A DNA stretch of 64,000 nucleotides from Bacillus safensis (GTDB taxonomy: Bacteria > Bacillota > Bacilli > Bacillales > Bacillaceae), in the NCBI GenBank assembly GCA_030159235.1, contig BSBG01000004.1, positions 248,001 to 312,000 on the forward strand, in the 5' to 3' direction. The notes under the pieces were generated by a model. That model saw only the letters and a program-made list of their open reading frames with translations, was not told the DNA's origin and ran no database searches. Position 1 is the first letter of the stretch, and each line of letters starts with the position of its first letter. Shown in pieces: positions 35,080 to 43,040 of this stretch. The translations under genes were made by a program, and so were the position numbers.

Positions 35080-35826
35080 TTATAAAGCTTTCACGAGATC
35101 GCCAATTCGTTCATGAAAGACAAGATCAAACAGCGGATCGAATTCTGTTTCACTCAAATTCATCATCACCATAAAGATGGAAGGATGATGAGCTGCATCT
35201 TCTGGAATATATCTTGCTGGCGCTACTTCTAGGGAAGTTCCCATGACGAGCAGCATGTCCGTTTTCTGAATTGATGACTCTACTTGATCAAAATGCTTTA
35301 CCCTGTCTCCAAAAAGGACAACATCTGTTTTCAGCACACGTCCACACGTACTGCCATCTGAGGAAATCCTCTGACAGACTGGCACCTCTTCTTTTAATAA
35401 ATAAGGAAGATCATACACCGCCTGGCACGATGGACAAGCAGCTGTTTGAATGGAGCCATGGAGTTCATATACATGCTGGCTTCCCGCCTTTTTATGCAGG
35501 CCGTCGATATTTTGGGTGAAAATATCCACATGCTTTCCTTGTTTCTCAAGGCTGGCTAAAAAGGTGTGCCCGCTATTTGGCTCGTACTGTCCGCTCATTT
35601 TCATCTGAAACAATTCCTTGAATTTCGGCCAAAATTGATGAGGGTTTGATAAAAAGTAGGACCGGCTCATCGCCTCCATGCGAGCAGTATCTTCTGTCCA
35701 CAGACCACCTGTTGACCTAAAATCAGGAATACCCGACTCTGTGCTCATACCCGCACCTGAAAGGACTGTAATATGTGAAGCCTGCGATATTCTCTCTCTT
35801 AGCACTTCCACCTTTGTTTGATCCAC
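35080..35826 (-). CDS. srtN: NAD-dependent protein deacetylase SrtN (Sir2 family)
   Basis: A 248-residue sirtuin: GAGMSTESGIPDFRS (NAD loop), TQNIDGLH, catalytic His in ELHG, a four-cysteine zinc site (CPSC plus two later Cys), and VMGTSLEVAPA. It deacetylates acetyl-lysine proteins, for example acetyl-CoA synthetase in B. subtilis. It follows yhdY by 14 nt in the same direction, so the two are probably co-transcribed. Confidence 0.95.
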   Translation of the reverse strand: MDQTKVEVLRERISQASHITVLSGAGMSTESGIPDFRSTGGLWTEDTARMEAMSRSYFLSNPHQFWPKFKELFQMKMSGQYEPNSGHTFLASLEKQGKHVDIFTQNIDGLHKKAGSQHVYELHGSIQTAACPSCQAVYDLPYLLKEEVPVCQRISSDGSTCGRVLKTDVVLFGDRVKHFDQVESSIQKTDMLLVMGTSLEVAPARYIPEDAAHHPSIFMVMMNLSETEFDPLFDLVFHERIGDLVKAL

Positions 35827-35840
35827 TCACCATTCCTCCT

Positions 35841-36929
35841 TTATTGGCCTAGCTGCTTTTCACCTTTTTGTTTCATATAAATGGTCTGTCCAGGGAAAGC
35901 AAATTCTACACCTTCTTCGTGGAAAATATCCATGATGCGATAGTTAATATCTTGCTTAATATCGAGGTTTTCAGACCAAGCTGTCGTGTTTGTATAAAAG
36001 TTGAAAAACAAGTTCAAATAACTGTCTGCCAATACGTCCAGATTCACCATAATCGTTTCCTTATGCACACCATCATGCTCGTGAAGCATTTGTTTGAGAC
36101 GCTTCATACACTGGTCAATGTTTTCCTTTGGTGTATTGTAGGAAACACGAACAGAGAACGTAATCTGACGTTTATTCATTCTAGTCCAGTTTGTGATCGG
36201 CTCCTTAGAAAGCGTAGAATTCGGAACCGTCACAACTGCCTCAGCAGGTGTTCGAAACTTTGTGCTTCGAAACGTAATGTCCTCGACAGTTCCAAGAACA
36301 CTTGGTGTCTCCACAAAGTCACCCATCGTAAAAGGCTTCTCTGTAATGATGACAATCCCTCCAAAAAAGTTAGCCACTGTATCCTGCGCAGCGAGCGCAA
36401 AGGCTAGGCCGCCAAGACCAAGACCTGCCACAAGTCCATTGACATCATAATTAAATTCTTGTGCAATGATACTAATACTCAGCGCAATGATAATGAAGCG
36501 AAGCACCTTTGATAAAAACGGTGCTAAAATATCATCCATTTCTAATTCAAATTTCGAATTTACCTTTTGAAATAAGAAGGAAGATGCAGCGGTTAAATTA
36601 CAAAGCCCCCACGTCAGCATCAATATAATGGAGGATCTATACATTTTAATGATGACATCCATATGGTGCTCAAAGTATGGTGCCTGTCTTAACGCAAAAT
36701 ATAAACCAAGTGCTACAAAAAACAGCCTGGCTGGTTTTTCAAAGGCCACAACAATTTGGTTAATGACCTCCGTTTTAGACCGATTCGTCAGCCTAAACAG
36801 AAGTTGAAATAAATACTTCGTAAATACTTTCCTAAGCAATAAAAAAAGCAATAAAATACAAAGGCTAATACCGATTTGGATCGCGATATCTACTGTGAAA
36901 TATGTATCCATCCATTTTTGTGTAAACAT
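35841..36929 (-). CDS. yhdY: YhdY, MscS-family mechanosensitive channel
   Basis: A 362-residue protein with four or five membrane helices, then the MscS beta domain containing GLGGLAFALAAQDTVANFFGG and FTMGDFVE. The Gly/Ala-rich pore helix precedes it. It is probably a small-conductance channel relieving osmotic stress. B. subtilis YhdY is of similar size (371). GGAGAGAGACAGAC precedes the ATG. It is first in a pair with srtN. Confidence 0.92.
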   Translation of the reverse strand: MFTQKWMDTYFTVDIAIQIGISLCILLLFLLLRKVFTKYLFQLLFRLTNRSKTEVINQIVVAFEKPARLFFVALGLYFALRQAPYFEHHMDVIIKMYRSSIILMLTWGLCNLTAASSFLFQKVNSKFELEMDDILAPFLSKVLRFIIIALSISIIAQEFNYDVNGLVAGLGLGGLAFALAAQDTVANFFGGIVIITEKPFTMGDFVETPSVLGTVEDITFRSTKFRTPAEAVVTVPNSTLSKEPITNWTRMNKRQITFSVRVSYNTPKENIDQCMKRLKQMLHEHDGVHKETIMVNLDVLADSYLNLFFNFYTNTTAWSENLDIKQDINYRIMDIFHEEGVEFAFPGQTIYMKQKGEKQLGQ

Positions 36930-37013
36930 GTCTGTCTCTCTCCTTTAAAACAATCCTCTCTAGTTTATAATATAACCTTCGTTCATGTCCTCTCTTAAAT
37001 GTCTGACCTCTAC

Positions 37014-37043
37014 ATAAAAAGCCTCGGGACTAATCCCGAGGCA
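37014..37043 (-). terminator. Terminator of yhdX
   Basis: Minus-strand GCCTCGGGA-TTAG-TCCCGAGGC followed by T's. Confidence 0.9.
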
Positions 37044-37093
37044 TGATGTTCAAATATGAAATTTTGGCTAGAGACATATCGACGGGCAGCAAA

Positions 37094-37195
37094 CTACTTT
37101 TTCTTCTGAGCCTGATCAAGGAGAGTCGCTTTAAACATTTCAGCATCCGTTTCGACCTTAATACGTTCTTCCACTCTAATTCTCCCTTTACCCAA
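37094..37195 (-). CDS. yhdX: YhdX microprotein (33 aa)
   Basis: The frame from a TTG at 37195 encodes MGKGRIRVEERIKVETDA..., ending QAQKKK, with an ideal AAAGGAGGCGA site upstream. Composition (very basic with alternating acidic residues) and size (35 in B. subtilis) agree with YhdX and with the position next to yhdY. A larger overlapping frame (37030-37218) uses the ribosome site as coding sequence and is a shadow. Function unknown. Confidence 0.8.
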   Translation of the reverse strand: MGKGRIRVEERIKVETDAEMFKATLLDQAQKKK

Positions 37196-37361
37196 TCATC
37201 TCGCCTCCTTTTCATCATTATAAAACATCAGAATTTTCAGTCAACATGACGAAAGCACTAATATTTTGACGAACGCTGACGATTTGGACAAAATTGATCG
37301 AAGAAAAAATGATGTAGTTCAGATTTACTCAATAAGAGCTTGGAATATTCCTGCAACTTTT

Positions 37362-37386
37362 CATCTTTCTTAAAAGATGCTTTTTC
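37362..37386 (+). terminator. Orphan terminator-like hairpin upstream of yhdW
   Basis: CATCTTT-CTTA-AAAGATG followed by C and five T's, about 115 bp before yhdW. No gene ends here. The rest of 37196-37500 shows no other feature except a possible TATGAT -10 near 37465. Confidence 0.5.
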
Positions 37387-37500
37387 AGCACATGCCATTC
37401 ACCATTACATACAGCTATTCTTCGCTCCATATAGTAAAGAAGGAAAAGCAGCAAAAATTTGATATGATAAGACCAGTACTTATGTCAGGAGCTGGAGCAT

Positions 37501-38217
37501 GTGTATATTATCGCACATAGAGGGTCATCAAGCGCTGCCCCAGAAAACACCATCGCCGCATTTGATTTAGCTGTTCAGCAAGGTGCGGATTATATTGAGT
37601 TAGATGTACAGCTGACAATGGATCAGCAAGTAGCCGTCATCCATGATGATACCGTTGATCGAACGACAAACGGAAGCGGATTCGTGAAAAGTTATACACT
37701 TAATCAGCTGAAGAAACTGGATGCAGGAAGCTGGTTTGATCAACAGTACACCAACGAACGAATTCCTACATTACAAGAAATTCTTGCGAGATACAGCCAG
37801 CGTATCGGGATACTGATTGAGATCAAGCATCCAAAACGGCAGATTGGGATTGAAAAGGCAGTTGTCGACATCATCAACCGGTTTGCCTATTCTCGTCACA
37901 TCATGGTTCAATCTTTTGATGACGCTGCACTTCAAAGAGTCAAAGCTTACGCTCCTTCTCTTCGAACAGCTTTTATTATAAAACCCTCTGCCTTCAAATT
38001 GACGAAAAGAAAATTAGCGGGATACAGCTTATTTGCGGATTGTCTTAATATGAAGAAAACGATGATCAACAGATGGTGGATTGATCGCATCCACTCATAC
38101 GGGATGGATGTCTTTATATGGACAGTGAAAGACCAAAAAACAGCCGACCGGATCAAAACATACCCTATTGATGGCGTTGTGACGGATCATCCTCTATTTT
38201 TTCTAAAGGAGAAATAA
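37501..38217 (+). CDS. yhdW: YhdW, glycerophosphodiester phosphodiesterase
   Basis: A 238-residue TIM-barrel GDPD: IIAHRGSSSAAPENT (catalytic His), ELDVQLTMDQQVAVIHDD, and EIKHP and Gln/Trp motifs later. It hydrolyses glycerophosphodiesters to glycerol-3-phosphate. It has no signal peptide, so it is probably cytoplasmic. The GTG start at 37501 is preceded by AGGAG. crcB1 follows after 5 nt, so the three genes are likely one transcript. Confidence 0.92.
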   Translation: MYIIAHRGSSSAAPENTIAAFDLAVQQGADYIELDVQLTMDQQVAVIHDDTVDRTTNGSGFVKSYTLNQLKKLDAGSWFDQQYTNERIPTLQEILARYSQRIGILIEIKHPKRQIGIEKAVVDIINRFAYSRHIMVQSFDDAALQRVKAYAPSLRTAFIIKPSAFKLTKRKLAGYSLFADCLNMKKTMINRWWIDRIHSYGMDVFIWTVKDQKTADRIKTYPIDGVVTDHPLFFLKEK

Positions 38218-38222
38218 TGTAA

Positions 38223-38618
38223 ATGAAAGCATATCTCGCCGTATTTATCGGTGGACTGGTTGGTACACTTTGCAGATATGAACTAAGCCAGTCCATTGTC
38301 ATCCAGACATTCCCCTATGCAACGCTGATCGAAAACGTAACAGGCAGCCTGCTTCTTGGTTTTTCAACAGGATATTTTATGTTTCGGAAGGGCAAAAAAT
38401 ATCTTGCCGCATTGATCGGGACAGGGTTTTGCGGTGGTTTTACAACAATGTCCACTTTTTCTAAAGAAACGGTTCTCTTATTACAGAATGGTCAGTTCAC
38501 ATCAAGTGTGATGTACATTCTGCTCTCTGTGATTGCCGGAGTGGGCGCTGCCTTATGTGGCCTGATCATCGCTCAGCGCCTCTTTCATTCAAATGAGCCG
38601 CAGAAAGGAAGCAGATAA
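38223..38618 (+). CDS. crcB1: Fluoride exporter subunit CrcB1
   Basis: A 131-residue, four-helix membrane protein with the Fluc motif GFCGGFTTMSTF (fluoride-selective pore). Fluc proteins assemble as antiparallel dimers; a second crcB directly adjacent implies a heterodimer of opposite topologies. No fluoride riboswitch was seen upstream of yhdW or crcB1. Confidence 0.93.
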   Translation: MKAYLAVFIGGLVGTLCRYELSQSIVIQTFPYATLIENVTGSLLLGFSTGYFMFRKGKKYLAALIGTGFCGGFTTMSTFSKETVLLLQNGQFTSSVMYILLSVIAGVGAALCGLIIAQRLFHSNEPQKGSR

Positions 38619-38984
38619 ATGTTTGTATTTTATACAGCTGTTGCCGGCGGGATTGGCAGTGCCCTTCGTTTTTTCATCAGCCAATCGATTCAGAAAACCA
38701 AGTTTCATGCACATTTTCCATATAGTATCATTCTCATCAACTTACTCGGCGCAGCCGGGTTAGGTGTACTGACAGGTGCTGTGACTTCCAATGATCCGCT
38801 GCTTTTGATCATTGGAATCGGTTTTTTCGGTGGCTTTACAACATTCTCTACGTTTAGTGTAGAGGCTGCGGCCATGCTGCATGAGCGGCTAATCGGACAG
38901 CTTGCTGTCTACTTATTGGTCACAATTATCGGGTCTTTATGTCTCTTTGCTACGTTTTATCAAATAGGACAACGCCTCTTTTAA
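38619..38984 (+). CDS. crcB2: Fluoride exporter subunit CrcB2
   Basis: A 121-residue four-helix Fluc protein with GFFGGFTTFSTF. Its ATG directly follows the crcB1 stop (TAA-ATG), so translation is coupled at a 1:1 ratio, as needed for a heterodimer. Its 3' end overlaps the convergent phage-type gene by 4 nt. Confidence 0.93.
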   Translation: MFVFYTAVAGGIGSALRFFISQSIQKTKFHAHFPYSIILINLLGAAGLGVLTGAVTSNDPLLLIIGIGFFGGFTTFSTFSVEAAAMLHERLIGQLAVYLLVTIIGSLCLFATFYQIGQRLF

Positions 38985-39373
38985 ATATTGGTGATAGCGG
39001 CTAAGCTGATGAGCAATTGATCCATTAGCTGGCGCTTCATTAAAAAGAGTGTTTTTTCACTATAGCCGATTTCCATTGCACATTTTGCCATTCGCCAATC
39101 TCGAAAATATTTGTAATCGATGAGCTGCTGCTCAATTTCATCCAACTCTTTTAGTGCTGTTTCAATACAAGCAACGATGAGTTCATACTGACTTTTTTGC
39201 TCCTCTAATTTCTTCCGTGTCATGTGGTTCAGATGATGCGGGCTTCTTTTTTCAAGCTGTCTTTCGATATTTAAGATCGCAGCTTGATAATTTTTGAAAT
39301 TTTTTAAATGAAACTCAATTCGTTTCATTGAGCTTTTTTTCTCTGTGATACTTGCCGTTTCATACCAAAGCAT
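38981..39373 (-). CDS. Phage-type sigma-like regulator (ArpU/RinA/Xpf-like) under SOS boxes
   Basis: A 130-residue helical protein. The C-terminal half (IEQQLIDYKYFRDWRMAKC, then AMEIGYSEKTLFLMKRQLM) has the sigma-region-4-like HTH pattern of phage late regulators (ArpU, RinA, PBSX Xpf). ATG 39373 is chosen for its 7-nt spacing to AAGGGGG; ATG 39379 abuts it. Two LexA boxes lie across its promoter. There are no phage genes around it, so it seems to be a solitary, domesticated or remnant regulator. Targets unknown. B. subtilis has no such gene between crcB and yhdT. Confidence 0.72.
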   Translation of the reverse strand: MLWYETASITEKKSSMKRIEFHLKNFKNYQAAILNIERQLEKRSPHHLNHMTRKKLEEQKSQYELIVACIETALKELDEIEQQLIDYKYFRDWRMAKCAMEIGYSEKTLFLMKRQLMDQLLISLAAITNI

Positions 39374-39389
39374 GTCCATCCCCCTTTAA

Positions 39390-39426
39390 CGAACGTTTGT
39401 TCTTATTATACACGAACGTATATTCG
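39390..39426 (-). promoter_or_regulatory. Two LexA boxes in the promoter of the phage-type regulator
   Basis: CGAAC-GTTT-GTTCT at 39390-39403 and CGAAC-GTAT-ATTCG at 39413-39426 each have one mismatch to CGAAC-N4-GTTCG. A TATAAT -10 on the minus strand lies between them, so LexA should block this promoter until DNA damage. Confidence 0.82.
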
Positions 39427-39447
39427 TTAAAAAGAGACTAAATACCT

Positions 39448-39480
39448 AAAAAAACCTTGAGCTTATTTTTCGCTCAAGGT
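39448..39480 (-). terminator. Terminator of yhdT
   Basis: Minus-strand ACCTTGAGC / GCTCAAGGT with seven T's; it overlaps the yhdT stop. Confidence 0.88.
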
Positions 39481-40836
39481 CATTTCATTTACTAGCAAAG
39501 GCTCCTTTATATCAAGCCCGGTGCGTGTTTCTGACGACGTGACGCCCTTTTTTAAATCGATTTTTTTAACGTAGCGTCCATCCATTTCAAGTACTTTCAT
39601 CCGAATATCATCAAGATAAATGGATTGTCCTTCTCGGATATCAATATTCTCTTTTAAGATTAATCCGCCTATTGTATCAATTTCTTCATCATCATAAGAG
39701 ATTTCGATCAAATCTTGAACTTCATCTAATCTCACTTTACCATTTAAAACATAATGATGGTCAGCTCTTTTTTGAATAACTGGCTGCTCATCTTCATCGA
39801 ATTCGTCTCGAATATCTCCGACAATCTCTTCTAAAATATCCTCCGTTGTGACAAGCCCAGACGTTCCGCCATATTCGTCAGTTAAAATCGCCAGATGCAT
39901 TCTATCGCGCTGCATCTTGACGAGAAGCTCCTGAATAGGAATCGTGTCAATGACCTCAATCACTGGATAAATATAATCTTGAATCTTCAGTTGATCTTTT
40001 TCTTCTTGATACACAATATCTGCAAAGAGCTGCTTTTTGTTCAGCATGCCGATGACATGGTCTTTATCCCCTGAAAACACAGGGAAACGGGTATACTTTT
40101 CCTTTGTCATGATGGCAAGGATATCATCTAATGGCATATCTTCTGGAATCGCACAAATTTCTCTCCGCGGTATCATGATCTCTCTGGCAATTCGATTATC
40201 GAAATCGAAAATTTTGTTCATATAATTATATTCTGATGGGTTGATTTCCCCATTTTTTAAGCTCTCAGATAATAAAATCTTCAATTCCTCTTCAGAATGG
40301 GAATGTTCTTTTTCAGATCCCATATCAATGCCCATCATTTTGGTTAATACACGGGCTGACCCGTTTAACACATAAATGAAAGGGAACATAAGGATATAAA
40401 ATGCATGCAGCGGTCCTGACAGCCATAGTGTCATTTTTTCCGCCTTTTGAATCGCAAGTGTTTTTGGTGCAAGCTCACCAACGACTACATGCAAAAAGGT
40501 AATAATAGAGAACGCAAGTGTTGCTGAGATCAGGCTGATTGCTGAATCAGGAATGTTTGTCAAACCAAAACCTCGAACCAAAAGTTCTTTTACTGCCGGC
40601 TTACCAATCCACCCTAAACCAAGGGATGTCACTGTAATACCGAGCTGGCAGGCTGACAAATATTCATCTAGCCTTGATGTCACCTTTTTCGCCATGATGG
40701 CCTTTTTGGACCCTTCGGCAACAAGTTGATTAATTCTTGAACTTCTCACCTTCACAATGGCAAATTCAGATGCAACAAAGAAAGCTGTTAAAGCAATCAA
40801 AACACCGACTATACTCAGATTAACAATATCGTCCAT
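39463..40836 (-). CDS. yhdT: YhdT, CNNM/CBS-domain divalent-cation transporter
   Basis: A 457-residue protein: DUF21/CNNM membrane domain (about 1-190, four hydrophobic segments), two CBS domains (EIMIPRRE... and [19 protein letters not shown]), and a C-terminal CorC/HlyC domain. CNNM proteins export Mg2+ or other divalent cations. It is paralogous to YhdP (MpfA) encoded nearby. The ATG at 40836 aligns with the YhdP start; its ribosome site lies 34 nt upstream with a 10-bp hairpin in the gap (see leader). Confidence 0.92.
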   Translation of the reverse strand: MDDIVNLSIVGVLIALTAFFVASEFAIVKVRSSRINQLVAEGSKKAIMAKKVTSRLDEYLSACQLGITVTSLGLGWIGKPAVKELLVRGFGLTNIPDSAISLISATLAFSIITFLHVVVGELAPKTLAIQKAEKMTLWLSGPLHAFYILMFPFIYVLNGSARVLTKMMGIDMGSEKEHSHSEEELKILLSESLKNGEINPSEYNYMNKIFDFDNRIAREIMIPRREICAIPEDMPLDDILAIMTKEKYTRFPVFSGDKDHVIGMLNKKQLFADIVYQEEKDQLKIQDYIYPVIEVIDTIPIQELLVKMQRDRMHLAILTDEYGGTSGLVTTEDILEEIVGDIRDEFDEDEQPVIQKRADHHYVLNGKVRLDEVQDLIEISYDDEEIDTIGGLILKENIDIREGQSIYLDDIRMKVLEMDGRYVKKIDLKKGVTSSETRTGLDIKEPLLVNEMTLSEK

Positions 40837-40877
40837 TTAACCTTGCTCTTTCTTAGAAGAACAAGGAGTCACCTCCT
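40837..40877 (-). promoter_or_regulatory. Hairpin-spaced Shine-Dalgarno of yhdT
   Basis: On the minus strand AGGAGGTG is followed by ACT, a 10-bp hairpin (40841-40866, one G-U pair, 6-nt loop), TTAA and ATG. Folded, the SD-to-start distance becomes 7 nt. The competing hairpin AGGAG-GTGA-CTCCT (40864-40877, GNRA-type loop) would mask the SD and exclude part of the other stem. This looks like a two-state translation switch. Confidence 0.7.
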
Positions 40878-40903
40878 GATTGATGTGATGTTTTGCAAAT
40901 CGG

Positions 40904-40939
40904 TTAACTGATTAAATAAGGCGACTTTGAGGGCCCCAC
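40904..40939 (-). CDS. Possible 11-codon upstream ORF in the yhdT leader
   Basis: GTG-started frame encodes MGPSKSPYLIS, with GGAGG 7 nt upstream. It lies about 70 nt before yhdT. It may be a leader peptide or a remnant of a MerR N-terminus. Untested. Confidence 0.35.
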   Translation of the reverse strand: MGPSKSPYLIS

Positions 40940-41170
40940 TTAACCACCTCCGGTTCACAAAAAATTCCGCCTCTCTACATATATATGAAACGGTATTCAT
41001 TTTATCTTACCATAAATAATCTGAAAATTCCTGTATCGCCATGTTATTTTTAACATGTCTGACTAAATCAAGGGAAGTCCTCCTCTGTTTCTTCTTTTTG
41101 GCAGGAAATATGAACAATTAACTTGTATTTCAGGCTAGAATTATATTAAACTATTTTCATAAACTATAAC

Positions 41171-41611
41171 GTGACGGTTAGGAGGAGATGTTCAGATGGG
41201 GCTGAGAAAAAGTATCGTATTGGTGAACTAGCACAGATTGCACAGGTGACGAAACGAACTGTAGATTATTATACAAACCTAGGTTTGCTTGCGCCTGTTA
41301 GATCTTGCTCAAATTATCGTTATTACGATGAACATGCTTTAAAACGATTACAATTAATCGTTCTTTGCAAACAGCAGAGATTGGCTCTTTCTGACATCAA
41401 ATCCAGATTAGATGAACAATTCCCTTCTCAAAAGGAAGATCATGATGAACTTGTCCATTTAACCTCTGATATCGACCGAATGAATGAGCATATGGACCTC
41501 ATTTTGGCACGTTGTAAGCAGCTTCAGCCAGAACAACGTGAAAAATTAAAAGAGCAGCTTACACCTGAAAAGATGACGGCTGTCCAATCATTTTTACTGC
41601 TGTTAAGTTAA
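41171..41611 (+). CDS. cueR: MerR-family regulator (CueR/YhdQ-like), 5' end uncertain
   Basis: The protein body, from KYRIGELAQIAQVTKRTVDYY with the wing SCSNYRYYDEHALKRL, is a MerR-type DNA-binding domain followed by a coiled coil. Size, partner yhdP and position match YhdQ/CueR. Only one Cys remains in the C-terminal region, so copper sensing is uncertain. The start is odd: AGGAGGAG (41180-41187) points to ATG 41196, but that frame ends after 11 codons (MGLRKSIVLVN); the body is one base off, as if an A were lost from A5 at 41207-41211. The in-frame GTG 41171 has no ribosome site. Confidence 0.72.
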   Translation: MTVRRRCSDGAEKKYRIGELAQIAQVTKRTVDYYTNLGLLAPVRSCSNYRYYDEHALKRLQLIVLCKQQRLALSDIKSRLDEQFPSQKEDHDELVHLTSDIDRMNEHMDLILARCKQLQPEQREKLKEQLTPEKMTAVQSFLLLLS

Positions 41612-41625
41612 AATTTTTACTAAAC

Positions 41626-41669
41626 AGGAGGTGTTACCTTCGTTCTCAAAGTCAGAACGAAGGCCTTAA
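41626..41669 (+). promoter_or_regulatory. Hairpin-spaced Shine-Dalgarno of yhdP
   Basis: AGGAGGTG (41626-41633) is followed by TTA, a perfect 10-bp hairpin CCTTCGTTCT / AGAACGAAGG (41637-41663, 7-nt loop), CCTTAA and TTG. The linear gap is 36 nt; folded it is 9 nt. The layout repeats that of yhdT although the hairpin sequences differ. Confidence 0.75.
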
Positions 41670-43001
41670 TTGGACATAGTTAATTTACTTATAGTTGCTT
41701 TGCTTATAGCTTTAACCGCATTTTTCGTTGCATCAGAGTTTGCGATCATTCGCTTAAGAAGCTCAAGAATTGATCAGTTAATCGCAGAAGGTAATAAAAC
41801 AGCAGTTGCTGTCAAGCATGTGACGACTCACCTTGATGAGTACTTATCTGCCTGTCAGCTCGGTATTACCATTACCGCCCTTGGTATTGGTTGGTTAGGG
41901 GAAGAAACAATTGCGCACATGCTTGCTCCACTATTTGTAGAGCTGTCCATTCCTCAATCAGCTAGTTCGATTGTCACTTTTATTATTGCGTTTAGTATTA
42001 TGACGTTTTTACACGTTGTGGTTGGAGAACTTGCACCAAAAACACTCGCCATTCAAAAGGCGGAGCAAGTATCTCTTCTTTTTGCTAGACCGCTCATGAT
42101 TTTTTATAAAGTGATGTTCCCGTTTATCTGGGTATTAAATGGATCTGCTCGTTTGTTAACAAAAGCGTTCGGTCTTCAGCAAGTTTCTGAGCACGACATG
42201 GCGCACTCTGAGGAAGAATTGCGGATTATTTTATCAGAAAGCTATAAAAGCGGCGAAATTAACCAGTCTGAATTCAAATATGTAAATAAAATTTTTGAAT
42301 TTGATGACCGTCTGGCGAAAGAAATTATGATTCCTCGTACGGAAGTTGTCAGCTTCCCTCATGATATTACTATTGAGGAAATGCTAAAGGTGACCAAGGT
42401 AGAGAAATATACGCGTTATCCAATTGAAGATGGCGATAAAGACAACATGATCGGTGTTGTAAATATTAAAGAGGTGCTTACTGCCTGCATTAGTGGTGAG
42501 TGTTCTACAAGTGATACGATCGAAAAGTTTGTGAATCCAATTATTCATGTGATTGAAACGATTCCTGTTCATGATCTATTGCTCAAAATGCAGCGTGAAC
42601 GTGTACACATGGCCATTTTATCAGATGAATATGGCGGTACAGCAGGACTTGTGACCGTTGAAGACATCCTTGAAGAAATCGTTGGTGAAATTCGTGATGA
42701 GTTCGACATTGATGAAATCAACGAAGTGCGTAAACTTGGAGAAGACCATTACATCTTTGATGGCAAGGTCCTGGTTGATCAAGTCAACTTGTTATTAGGT
42801 ACACAGCTGGATAATGAAGAGGTCGACACAATCGGCGGCTGGTTCCTTACTCAGAAATATGAAGTAGAGAAAAATGACGCCATTCGTGAACAAGGCTATG
42901 AATTTATTATTAATGAAGTCGATGGACACCATGTGGCTTACATCGAAGTAAAAAAGTTAGATGAACAATTATTAGAAGCAGCTGAAAAAGGCGCTTCTTA
43001 A
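41670..43001 (+). CDS. yhdP: YhdP (MpfA), CNNM/CBS magnesium exporter
   Basis: A 443-residue CNNM protein: DUF21 membrane domain, CBS pair ([12 protein letters not shown]..., ...[26 protein letters not shown]) and CorC/HlyC C-terminus. The B. subtilis counterpart, MpfA, exports Mg2+. The TTG start gives [19 protein letters not shown], aligning with YhdT. It follows the MerR gene by 58 nt, so the two are probably co-transcribed. Translation should depend on the unusual hairpin between its ribosome site and the start codon. Confidence 0.93.
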   Translation: MDIVNLLIVALLIALTAFFVASEFAIIRLRSSRIDQLIAEGNKTAVAVKHVTTHLDEYLSACQLGITITALGIGWLGEETIAHMLAPLFVELSIPQSASSIVTFIIAFSIMTFLHVVVGELAPKTLAIQKAEQVSLLFARPLMIFYKVMFPFIWVLNGSARLLTKAFGLQQVSEHDMAHSEEELRIILSESYKSGEINQSEFKYVNKIFEFDDRLAKEIMIPRTEVVSFPHDITIEEMLKVTKVEKYTRYPIEDGDKDNMIGVVNIKEVLTACISGECSTSDTIEKFVNPIIHVIETIPVHDLLLKMQRERVHMAILSDEYGGTAGLVTVEDILEEIVGEIRDEFDIDEINEVRKLGEDHYIFDGKVLVDQVNLLLGTQLDNEEVDTIGGWFLTQKYEVEKNDAIREQGYEFIINEVDGHHVAYIEVKKLDEQLLEAAEKGAS

Positions 43002-43002
43002 G

Positions 43003-43040
43003 AGAAAAACGACCCTTGCCTAAGCAAGTGGTCGTTTTTC
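43003..43040. terminator. Bidirectional terminator, yhdP / plsC
   Basis: AAAAACGACC and GGTCGTTTTT around an inner CTTGC-CTAA-GCAAG stem. Confidence 0.88.

Noticed and set aside
37030-37218. 62-residue minus-strand frame over yhdX
   Set aside because: It uses the strong ribosome site of yhdX as coding sequence and has an improbable Arg/Leu composition; the 33-residue YhdX in another frame fits better.
37220-37500. Fluoride riboswitch for the crcB operon
   Set aside because: No pseudoknot-type GGxGATGG core or closing motif could be found; only an isolated hairpin.
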